64,000 nucleotides of DNA from Promerops cafer (Eukaryota > Chordata > Aves > Passeriformes > Nectariniidae), in NCBI GenBank assembly GCA_013398275.1, contig VZSE01008388.1:124001-188000 (forward strand), read 5' to 3'. Position 1 is the first letter of the stretch. Each line of letters starts with the position of its first letter. The notes under the pieces are model-generated. The model saw nothing but the letters and a program-made list of their open reading frames with translations. It searched no databases and was not told the origin of the DNA. The position numbers and the translations under genes were made by a program. Shown here piece by piece: positions 27,101 to 39,100 of the stretch.

Positions 27101-30100
27101 GTCAAGAGGCCAAGAACAGGAGAAAGGTGTTGCTGCAGCCAAGTATGGGACTTATCTTAAATTGTACTAGTAAAAAATGCATATAAAATGTAGGGGGATT
27201 CCCCCTACAATTGTTGTCTTTTTAGAGAAAATTTCATATTGCTGAACAATCCTCGTGCCTGTGACAACCCATGAGCACGTGGCAGATGCACAAAAGAGCA
27301 TCTTTTGTTTCTTTTTACCAAAGGCAGAAAAGCAAATCAATTACAGAAGGACAGAAACCCATCGGTGAGGCTGCACCTCAAATGAGTTCAGTTTTGGGCT
27401 CCTCGCTGCAAGAAAGACATTGAGGTGCTTGAACATGTCCAGAGAAGGGCAATGGAGCTGGGGAAGGGTCTGGAGCACAAATCTCAGGAGGAGTGGCTGA
27501 GGCAGCTGGTGTTGTTCAGTCTGGAGGAAAGGAGGCTGAGGGGAGATCTCACTGCTCTCTACAACCACCTGAAAGGAGATTGTAGCAAGATGGGGGTTGG
27601 CCTCTTGTCCCAAGAGTCAGGGAACTACCCCTTTCACCATGGGGCTCATTCAACAGCTGTAACTTTTGTATAAAAGTTGCTCCAAAAAGTTGCTGATGAA
27701 GCTTAAACAGTCCACAAAACTGACAAAGAGTACCCTGTTATTCATAAATGATGTAAAGGTTCCTCACTTTTTTAAGGTGTTACCGACTGATCTCACAATA
27801 GAACTCTCTCCCAATAAAGCTGTTGCTATCACACAACTCCACTTTTACCTTTACGTATTAAAGAGTGCATGGTTTCTGACAGTGCCAGCCCAGCTCCAAG
27901 CTGGGCACCACCATGCTAGCTCTGAATACACAGAAAAACATTTCCTCCATCTTCTCGTTTCTGCCCTGTGCCAGCAGTGGAGCAAAAGTCACACAAGCTT
28001 AACTCAAATAATTCAACCAACAAGAGAAAGAAGTTCCTCTCAGTCTTTGCCCCAGCCCTGTGAATTTTATGTAGTTTGGTTCAGGTGTACTTTGCACTCT
28101 GGCAATACCAAAGAAGACATATACCCTTACTCACAGCTCAGTGTGTTACTCTAATGAGAGCTCAGAGATCCAGATGTAGCTTAAAGTCACAGTAAGTGCA
28201 AGTTTTGGGGTGGGAGAGAGGAAGTGGTTAGGAGCACAGCTCTGCTGAGGGCCAGTGATTATTTCAGAGAGAAGACTACACTGAAAATGGAAAAAATGAT
28301 CCCTCTCCCCTCTGTACTTCGAATCTCAGCACAGAAACAGACACCGTTCACAAGCAGCCATTAAAAACATCCAAACAAAGCTCAAAGATAAGCAAAATGA
28401 AAAGGATCCTAGCGGTCTGTCTCATTTGCAGTGCCAGCCCCTCATAAATTCTAGCTGAAAAACAGAAACTCAATTAATCCAGGGAGCTAATTAGGCTCAG
28501 CAACTCTATGTTAGAGCTAAAGCCAAATTCCCCAAAATCAGCAATGCCACTTGTTAAGGAAACATGCTCAATAAGTAGACTGTGATTTACAGGAGAAAAC
28601 AAATCCTGCAGTTAAAACCAATAACGATCCGGATTTTAAATAATTTAGGGACTCTGCTCCTGGCTAGGCTAACTTCTACCAAGGTACACTAATAAAGGGA
28701 AGGAAAATGTCTTCTTTCTCCCCATGTCCCTCCTTCCTTGGCTCCCTTACTTGGAAGTATTATGGCAACCACAAGTTTGGCTCAGCTTACCTGTATGGTT
28801 TAGTTGCTTTATATGAGAAGACAACATAGCTGCTATGGAATAGCAACTGGAGCAGCTTAGGAGCCTGCCTGCCTCTCCTCCGGGCTGCCTGTGCCCTGAC
28901 AGTGCAGCAGGAGTGCTGGGAAGAGAAGGGTTGGAATGCAGCTGAACAGTGCCTGTGCCTCTAGGGCAGTCACAGGGGAAAACACATGGCAGGAAAAAAC
29001 GTGCAGAAACATTCCCTGACGATCTGCTGAGGACACATTCTGGAAAGCACCTTCACACAGCCCCTCTGGGTGGCTAATATGAGCAGGAGCAGAGCAGGCA
29101 CCCAGTGAGGGCATTTCCACCACCCCTGCACTAGCATGAAGGGAGGGCACACTCCTTTGTTCAGCATCTTTCCTTCCAGCTCCCGCTGCCTCCCGAGGGC
29201 CCGGCAGTGGGCAGACTCAAGCAAGGCTCTCCAGTCTGTGTTCAAGAGGCCAAGCAAAGGGCTTGCTTGTCAGGAGGCCTCAGCTCCCCGAGCCGAGCTG
29301 CTGCCAGTCTCGTGGCTGGGGTCACACACGCTGAAGAGCCACTGCCGGCGGCAGCCGCTGCCGAGCGGGCAGGGCAGCAGCCACCTCCGCTCCCCGCTCG
29401 GCGCAAACAAGCACCTGCCTGCCAGAACGGCCTGACTGCTGCGTTACCCTCACGCTCGGGGACCATTTCGGCTGCCGCCCGGGGAATAGCCCGTGGCAAT
29501 TTGGAGCGGGCACTGAAAGGGGGCTGCCCACTGCCGCGCCCTGCGGCACCCGGGAGCGCCGGCGGCGAGAAACAGCGCCCGGCCCTTCGCCGCGAGGAGT
29601 GTGAGCCTCACGTGCGCCCAGGGGTGGAATACCAGGGTTATTTCCTCAAACGAAAATTAACTTCAAATGTCTGTAATTGATACATGAATATTCATGATCT
29701 TTTGGGAGGTTTTCATAATTACTTCATTCTGCTTAGGCTCATTCGATCTGCAGTAGCGACAGCGGTAGTTTACATGCCTTCATCAAGATGCCAACAATTT
29801 GGCAGCATGACCTTCCCAGTTTCCTGTGCTGGAGAGCAGCTCTAGTTATTCTAATTGCAATCCCAAATGGAGTGGTACCTGAAAATAAATTGACTGCTGT
29901 TCAGTTTTAGAAACCACTCCACTTGGCACTGCTCCTTGTGTAAATAGATAACATCTCCAGGAAACTGGGAAGGTCACTCCACAAAATACTTCACATATTG
30001 ATAAGTAAGATTTTATATGTCAACCTCCTAGAGCCTTCAGCCCACAGCAGTATAGCAGAGGGCAGTGAAAGTGCACATACTCCCATGTGAAAAGAGGAAA

Positions 30101-33100
30101 AAGAAAAAAAAAGAAGGCAGACTTTGGTTGTCTTTAATGATATGGAAATTATACAATTCATCTATGCCACTCATTAGATATATTCCCCAAAGAAAGTTAG
30201 GCTCAAGAGTTCATACTGCCTCTGCACCTGCACACAAGGTTGCCTTACCACCTTCAGCAATAAACTTCTAGGCTTTTGGTAAATTCGAAGAAAGTGTGAG
30301 AAAATAATATGCAAAGTTCGAAGATAGTAAGTGTCTGTAAATGCTGGAAGGATTACCAGCTGAGTGGATGGAGAGAAATCTTACTTTTGCTCCCACAGAA
30401 ATGAGACAAATGCCTTCAATTCTATTCTCAAAAACACCAGAGAAAGCACATAGATGAAAGAGATTCCCAACCACAGGAATATTTTTGGTCAGTATTTACA
30501 CCCTTTTGGATGCCAGACTGAGAGACAAGTTGTTAGAAACATTATGCTCTTGATGCTGGTGCTCACAAAACTGTTCATTTAGATCTACAGCAACAAAAAT
30601 AAGCACTTATGTGATACTGGGTCCTGACTAAAAGCTGCCAAAACCCAAAGCAAAGCAGTGAAAATACGAAACCATCAGCATTAAAGGAATATATACAGTC
30701 AGAAGCCCCAAGTCATGGTTCCTTTTCTGGTAATCAGTGTAATACCTTTTAAATTTCCTGTTCACATACGGTTCCAAATTGCTTCACGGAGATGCATAAA
30801 ACTGCTAAAACCTGATAAAAGAAGCAATCCCTGTCCATTGTCAAGGAAGATGAACTTTGCAGCAGCCAAGTAATCTGCTAATTAGGATGACAATTAAGCA
30901 GGTGAAGCAAGTTCCAAAAAGGAGGAATTTTTTATGTCATCTCCCATTTCCAGCAGTAATTGGCCCCAGTTGTTCACCTCCAAACCATCTACAAATTAAA
31001 AATCCATGACTTCCATTTAGGAATAATGTATTGGCATGCACAGGGACTATGTAAAGATCCTAGACAACATGCATCATTCTCTTTCTAAAAATCAGGATAA
31101 GTAATAGGGGTAAGTATGGACTTAGCTATCTAACTTTACATGTTCTTTTGCTTTAGAGAAGAGTAAGAAAGCTGACTTTCTCCATTACACCTATTTCTTT
31201 AAAAACCTAGGACTGGAAGGCAATTGCACTTCAAGGTCTCAATTTACTTTACTACTCAAGGGTCAAAATAAGTTTCTTAGACACCTGCAACGATGCTTGC
31301 AGAGTCTAATGAACAGAGCACTCTCTGGCCTGCAAATCCTTGGCCTCTATATTTGTACTGCCAACAGTCAATACGGGTGGGGTGACCTTGTTAGGAAGTG
31401 GAGAGACACCAAGAACTCCTTTCACATAAAAATGAATGGCTATCAGACAGCCAAAACTTTCATCCACAGATGGGCTGAGCTACTCACACAAGTGGCTGAT
31501 TTAGAGATGAGATGAGACAGGCTGAGCAATAGCAGTGATGATGGTGTCTTGCATGGCAAATAAAGATCATAGATGAAAATTTCCTGCCTGTGCCTGTGTT
31601 TTGGTTAAGTCCACAAACCAGCCTCAAAAATTAGGATTTTATTAACTGAAATCCACTGGCACTGTGGTCCAAACCCAGCTGTCACTGAGATCTCCAGAAA
31701 AGCTCCCAGAAGCTTCATCAGCATCTAAACTGGGTTTTTACAGCTTTAGTGACAGGATACATGAGACAAAGACTGAACCGGTCCCTTCTGATGTCAAATA
31801 CGTGGCATTGAAATTAAACTGTGGAACCACAGGCAGGTTTATGACGATGGTTTTGGCAGCACAGGACCAAATCTAGCAGCTGGTGCAGGGCAGTGGGAAT
31901 TCTGTCATCTATAAACACAGGCATAAGGAAACTAAGTGTTTGATTCTTTTATATCTCTCACACTCCATCATACTTCATTCACAGAGGAGCCTAAATAAAA
32001 CCTGAGGGACTCCAGGCTATGCAAGTGCTATGTGCTGTAAGTAAGAGTAGCAAAATTGGTATATAAATATTTTTAATGTATATATTTGCTATTCAAATCA
32101 ACTGGAGATAGGCTGTTTCAATACATTTATCTTCATCCATGAAGCAATTTAAAATTTAAAATGATGCACATGCATTTTTCATGTTATTTGAAGTTTCATT
32201 TCCCCTGTAAATGGATTCTTCTATTTATTTTGCCCACTATAGTAACATTGGTTAGACAAGATTCTCAATAGGCCCTTGTATATCTGACACATCAGAGATC
32301 GTCTTCATAGCCTGCCACAGCAAAGGAAAGGAACTCTTTTAAACTTGCTTGTTAGCAATTGTTACATTTGTAGTAACAAATGTTACTACAATTGCTTGCA
32401 GTTTTACCTGAGGTGACCAGAATATACTTTATAGCCCAATATTATATCTATTCTGCTCAGAAAAACAACTATAAATTTGAATATTTCCATGTTAACAGCT
32501 GCCTCTCCACAAGGCTAGTAGTCAGAACAGAGTTCTGAGTGGCAGAAAGCAATACACGATACTAAGGTTTGTATGTATTTAGTTTTAAATCACAAAAAGA
32601 TCTCTCTTAAAGTTAGCTGTTCAAAGTCCAAGAAGCACTAAAACAAAATTTCAAAGGTAAGCTGAACCAGTCTTTCATAAAAAGATCCTTTCAAAATTTA
32701 ACTGTCTTTAAAAAGCCTCAGACGGGAATAATTTACAATGTGCCTGGAAGGTCCTACTTCTGTTTACAAAGCCGCTGCTGATACTCAGGAATTCCCACAG
32801 CTGAAAATAGTTGAGGCTTGAGTACTTTTTGGCAAAGTACTTATTTTAGCCTTACACTCTATCCTTGGCATCTGCTGTTGAATTTAGCCAGACAGGATAC
32901 TATAAGGACATTTGGCCTGAATCAGTACAACCATTGTTACATCCTAAGAATTGGCTTTTAAAGATTTTCAGCCTGACTCTGCAGCCTCCTTCCTGATCCC
33001 CTCTGCATGCCTGCTGTGACCTCCTAAGGACACAGCAAAGAGTTCCTCAGCATTCAATCAACCCAAGCCCGGCCAATACATCTGGAGACACAGAGAGGCC

Positions 33101-36100
33101 AAGAGGAAAGACAGTCATTCTGGTACAGCACATGGACAACCATCATAGAGGGAGAAGGAGGAAAGAAATGGCATTGCTTGGTCCTGTGAGCCTCAGCCCT
33201 GTGGGACAGCATCAAAGCACAGGTGATGCATGGGCTGAGAAGAAACTGAATTATTAGTTCCTGCCCCTACCCAGTACAGTGAACAATATAATCCTCCTTA
33301 AGCATTTAGAAAACCCATCCTTAAAAACATTTTGGCTTTTTAACACTGCCCCCACACATTTCCATTTAGTAGTGGCATGCCAACTACTTTTCTGTTTGCT
33401 TTGGTTTCCATTGCTCTCCCTCCCCAGAGATGGGAATGCTCCTGGCCACATGTACAGACACGTGCTCTCTATCCCTTAACTCTATTTGGGTATGCAAGCC
33501 AAATTAATTTCATTTTCTCTCATGTGAAAAACTCCCCTTGCCAGACTTTCTTGTACTTGTTTCAGTCTCAGTTCATCCTTCATCTATATGGGAGACCAGC
33601 ACTGCACCCAGGAGAGGAATTGCTAGCCCCTTGCATAACTATTACTATTTCTCTGCTGTCATTTCTAATATCTCCTCGGATTTCATTACCTTGTCACTGT
33701 TAATTTAGCCGTGGACACCTGTGATCATCAGCCAACATGCCTAAATCAGCACACACCCCCATTCCCTTTCTAGCTGATGAGCTCCCAGATTGCATCAGAA
33801 ATTATTAGCAGTCCATCAGGGCGAGCCCTTGCATCAGTGCCACTTGCATTCCTGTAGCCCTCCAGGTCCCACAGCTGCTCCCATCTGATGTTCTGATCTG
33901 CCTTTGTACAGATGATGGCTCTCAGCTTTGTGTAAGCAGTCACTGTGATCAGCATGCTCCTGCTTTGTGTGCCAAGGCTGCTGATAATAACACTAAATAA
34001 AACCTCTCCTAAAACTGGTCCTTGAAGAACTTCCCTAGTAGCCTTCCCTCTATTTTGGTAGCTCCCACTTCCATGCTAGCTACTGTTGTCTCTGCGGTCT
34101 TCACTACTTGATGCATCTTACTGCTCCGTGTCTTCTCCACCTTAACTAGTAAATTCTCAGGGGACACCACATCAGGCATTTACTCAGATCTAGACAGATT
34201 AAATTTTTTCACCCAGACATGAGGTACCACATCTGCATAGAACAGAGGGTGAGGGCTGTATCCAGAAGGTTGTATCCAAATGTATCCCCATCTTGAAAGG
34301 AGGGCTGAATTTAAATGCACAGACATCTGTTCCAGATTTCCTGCTCTTGGGAACAGTCAAGATATTTCAAGGTTCACTACCTGAGGAGGCAGTATTTGTT
34401 GTCTGGATTTACTTTAAAGTGAGTTTCAACTCAGGGTTTCCTCTTTGGTTCCTCTCACATCTGAGTGATAATACCAAATTATTGTTGCAGCAGGACTTTC
34501 TTAACATCTCAGTATTAACTTTTGCGGCTATTGCACTAACAAAAATTGATCATTTAATTCAGATGATTTAGCAGTGAACTCATTTGAAATCCTCTCTTTT
34601 CTCAACTCCTCCCCCTCCTCCTCCACACACTGATGAGCAAATCATTTAGAGAGAAGTTTGTCTGCTGACTGTATGAATTTTACTCAGTAGGAAAATATAT
34701 TCATGTAATTGCATTTCAAATGGTGAGGATCTGGATAAATGAACAAGTTGTTCTATGAACAGAGAAAGTAATGAAGGCTAGTTTCCCTGAGTTTGTGCCC
34801 TGTGTTACTGTATTTTCTATACTTTGGCTGCCCCCTCAACCCCACCTTGCCACATCCCACCTAACTCACCTCCTTCAGTTGCAGCTCTGTCCTCTCTCCT
34901 CGTTGGTTCATGGATGCTGCCTGGCATTTGGCTCAGCTGGCTGGCCAACCAGCATGCAACAGAGCACTGTCATCCCACCTTCATGGCCCAGCCTGCTTCT
35001 GCCCCACCCCTCTCTCAGTCTCAAGTCTTGCACAGACCTCACATCTAAAGGCCTGTGCCTGCATTAAATCTGATTGGAAATGGTCAATTTAACAGCCAAT
35101 TAAAAAACGTATTTGGATGACTAGCAATGAGATTGTGTGTGACCATGTATGCTTTAGCCTCTCAAGAGATAGCTAAAATTCTCTCACAGCACCCATGTCA
35201 CAGAAAGTTCTGCTCACAGACCGTCTGGGTTCACAATTTGGAAGCACAACATTGTGCATAGCAGTCATTCCCACCACCAGCTACTGAGGACAGACAGGGC
35301 ATTTCCCATATTAGCACTGTGAGAGTGATTAGAGCCACCTATTTATAGCTGTGCAATGAAAAAATCTCAGCTCACAGATGTCAGGTTACCAGGCTTTTAA
35401 GTCTTTCCTATCCAGAGGCTTAGATTATTCCTGCCTTATGATTTTTCAGATCCATGTTATGACTTTATATCCAATTAATTCTGTGGGAGGACAGTTCTAA
35501 AATGAACACAAGTAAACAAAATCATTAAGAAAAGGACTGCTACGAGAGTTCAAGTTGTCATTGCATTGTTAATATTCTTCAGTAGTTCAGGTTTAAGGGG
35601 TTTTTTGTGTGTTGTATGACATATTAAATACATAGCAAAGGGCTTAAAGGGCCTTTTCTGTTTTCAAAGCCACTACTGTGCCAATTTAAAAAAAAATAAT
35701 AATTACCCAAAAGGGACCAGAGAAGTTTTGACAACCCTAGAACCTTCCCTCAGCGCAGCTGATTTGCATATACTGTAGCTAAGAGGTGTATTTGACCCAA
35801 GCATTTATAATTAACCCTTAACTTGTCATATATAAAGAAAAGCTTTATTTTCATTTCAGTGATTTTGTTGCACTGTAATTCCAAGAAACACCAATTAGCT
35901 ATCAAATGCTGACAACTTGCACTTAGCACTGATTAAGGCTAGATATGAACTATAAACCTATCACATTACTATAGTGCAACAGCTCATTACCAGTCTAGCT
36001 CTCCTAGCTAATCTTTTCTACTAATTTTTATTTAGGGACCTACTGGCCAGCTCATCTGAAAATTATATGCTAATGATCCATGAAGAATTGAGAGCTCTAA

Positions 36101-39100
36101 ATGGTAACATGGGAGAAAAAATAATTCTGTTTGATCTCTTTATGTTATGATAGATGCCATTTAATCAATTAGGACAGCAGAACACATCATTCCATTCCAG
36201 ACCTGGCAAATATAAAGGAAAACAGGAAAGGGCGAAAGCTTCACACATCTTGACCTCCCCCCACAATATATAAGAGCATCATATATAGTATGAGAGAATG
36301 TTTAGGAGCACAGTCACTGAGACAGCAGTCAAGACACTATTTCCTGTGGGTCTCCTGCAACAGGGGCTTGCCAAGGGTGTGAGTGCTGCTAGAGGGGACC
36401 TGTCGGAGACGGGGTCACAGCATTGTGCACTGTGTCTTGAGGAGATGTCAGGCAGGCCTGCTGCCAGTTAAGCCTCCAAAAGATTTAACATGGGGGGCTG
36501 GGCCCCTGGGATGTCCCAGAATCAGAAATGCAGCTTACAGTTATGCCTGCCTTCTTTTCCCCCACCTGCTTGAGATTATGAAAGTATTTGAGAAACTAAA
36601 GGTACTGCAACAGTGACAATGACTGCCTCACAGTTATTTGCCAGAACTCTATGATAAATCAAAGTTATTTCTGAGATACATTGGAGATGCAGAAGGAAAA
36701 GAACACTATGTTTCATAATGTCACTACTTGCTAATGAGTAGAAAACATTATAAATGGAAAGATGTAGGTAGGATCAGATATGAAAAGGCGTCTGATCCAT
36801 ACTCTATTAAACTTGTGTAAATTAAAGGCATCATGGTATATGAAAGTCCTATATTTAATAACTAATATAAAAAATTGAGAGCAATGACAGAAATATTTGA
36901 AAAGCAGAACACAATCACATTTAGGGGCTATCTCATCTCCTGCAGTCTCACTGGGTTGGAGTTTCTTTTCTGAAGACTGTGATAGTCACCCAATAATACC
37001 AATATTGTTTCCTATGTTCACTGGTTCCAATGCTGAATGAGTCAAAAATAGACATGATCACACATTAATGCCTAAAACCCCCTGAATTATGTCTCTAAAA
37101 CAACCACTCAAACACATCCATTGCTGGTCTGTACTTGTGCAATTCAAAACTTGGATAATGGCAGAGAACATTATGCTGAGCATGTTCTCAACACTCATCT
37201 AGCCCTGACCTCAAGACAAAAAGCCTTTAATATGCCAAAAACTGGGCATTTTTTTCCTAAATATGGCAGTAGAGATTTTTTCTTCCTGTTGAGGAAGGAG
37301 CAAGAATCCCTTATGACTGCCCTTCTTGGAACCTGTGCAGCAAGAGGAGTGAAGATCTACCACTCTGCCCAGATTTTTAAATCTCCCAAATGAATATTTG
37401 GTACATAAATATGCAGAAGTTTTCAAATTTAACTGCCAGAAATGTTTCAATATGAGCATAATCAGACCACAGGGCTGGGAGATGTTCCTTCACTACAATA
37501 AAGGAGCCAGAAGGAAAAAGCACTGTACGGATAGACCTGTTGCATAGGTTAACCAAGGAGAAGTTACTCACACATACAGGCATTGCAAAATGCAGTGAAA
37601 GATAATATGAGCAGCACATAACTTACAATGTCATCATAGAATACTTAACTCTTTGTTAGATAAGTCTCTTTGTATTTATGACAATAATCATTGGTAAAAT
37701 TTTTTAGTTGGCTTCTGGTGAAATGAAGAAGTACTTTCAAATTATGGAGTCTTAAAAAGGAACTTACATTAAGCTTCAGTTAGTGGCACAATTAATGGAT
37801 AAGACACAGAGACAACTACAGAATTCATTAGCTAATATGGATTACAGATTAGATACTAGTAGGAAACATTTGGTATTTTTATTTCTGAGAGATGAATTAA
37901 GGTGAAACAATATACTGGTAACACATATCCATATGAATATGAACACAAATTATTAAGAAAGTTATGTTTGTTCTGAATTTAAGTTTAGTTCAAATAGAGA
38001 GACAACACAACTGTTTAATGCATAAAATAGATAAGTAATTGCTGGCCAAAATGACTCTCACATACCCACACTATTACCGTTAGAGTTGAATATTAGCTTA
38101 CTATAATTTCATACACAGCCTGCAACATTCATTATCCACAGCCCACAGCTAAATGTTGCTTATTGAAAAGATCTGGTGGGGTTTTTTTTGACTCTCTTCA
38201 GTTAACTATTGTTCTCTGGTCTTCCATGGGAGGAATATGCTTAGGAACACCAGTTTTCCCTATGATTAGGTGTCAGAACAGCTATTAGTGTGATGCTCAG
38301 ATTCCTTAAAAGAATCAGGTATTGCTCCAGAGAGAAGCACTGTTGATGGATGGAAGCTGGCCAATGAAATTAAAAATTTATTTATACTATCTTTTGCATG
38401 GGTGTGATATAATAGCACTTTCAGAGGAATTATGAATTTTCTTCGAGGATGAGAAAAGCCATTCCAATTTTCAGAGTACACCCAACATACGTAGTTGTGA
38501 TACCATCAGAGACTAGGTGATTTCTGCTCCAGTGCCACAGAAGCATTATGTCCCTGCCTGGACTATGCCTGGCCCTGCTGGGAAGAAGGTGACAGTCCCT
38601 GGGAGCATGAACATTCAGATTCACAGCAGCCAGAGACTTCCTGCAAATAACATCCTCATCACCATGAGGCTCCCTGCACAGAGATAGGTGTGAGGAGAAT
38701 GGACATGGCACCTGCAAATAGACACACAGGACTTGACCACTTGATTTTTACTTCTGACACACACATAAATGATTCCAGGAAAAGGAGCTCACAAAGGACT
38801 GTGTCCTGGTTTCAGCCCCAACAGACTGCAATCATGAGTAGCACAAAGCCAATAAAAGCCACTGATTATAATGCCATTGCACAGCACATAGCCATCCAAA
38901 ATGGCAGCAGTCACCTAACAAGAGAATAGAAAATCTGTTACCAGCTTAACAGTCTTATTTTGTGTTCTCTATGATGCAAAGACTCCAAAAGTTACCAAAG
39001 CACACCCTCACTTTTTCTGTAAAACCCACTGCACAGTAAGTGGCCTAAACATTAGCTGAAAAAAAACAGGAGTATTTCACAAATCTCACTGGAGCACAGT

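Noticed and set aside
27666..28154. 162-codon open frame on the plus strand just after the CR1 copy
   Set aside because: No recognisable domain, AT-rich intron composition, no promoter or splice context; length is compatible with chance.
29207..29680. 157-codon plus-strand open frame across the CpG island
   Set aside because: Open because high G+C removes stop codons; the translation is Ala/Arg/Pro-rich with no family resemblance, and other frames are also open.
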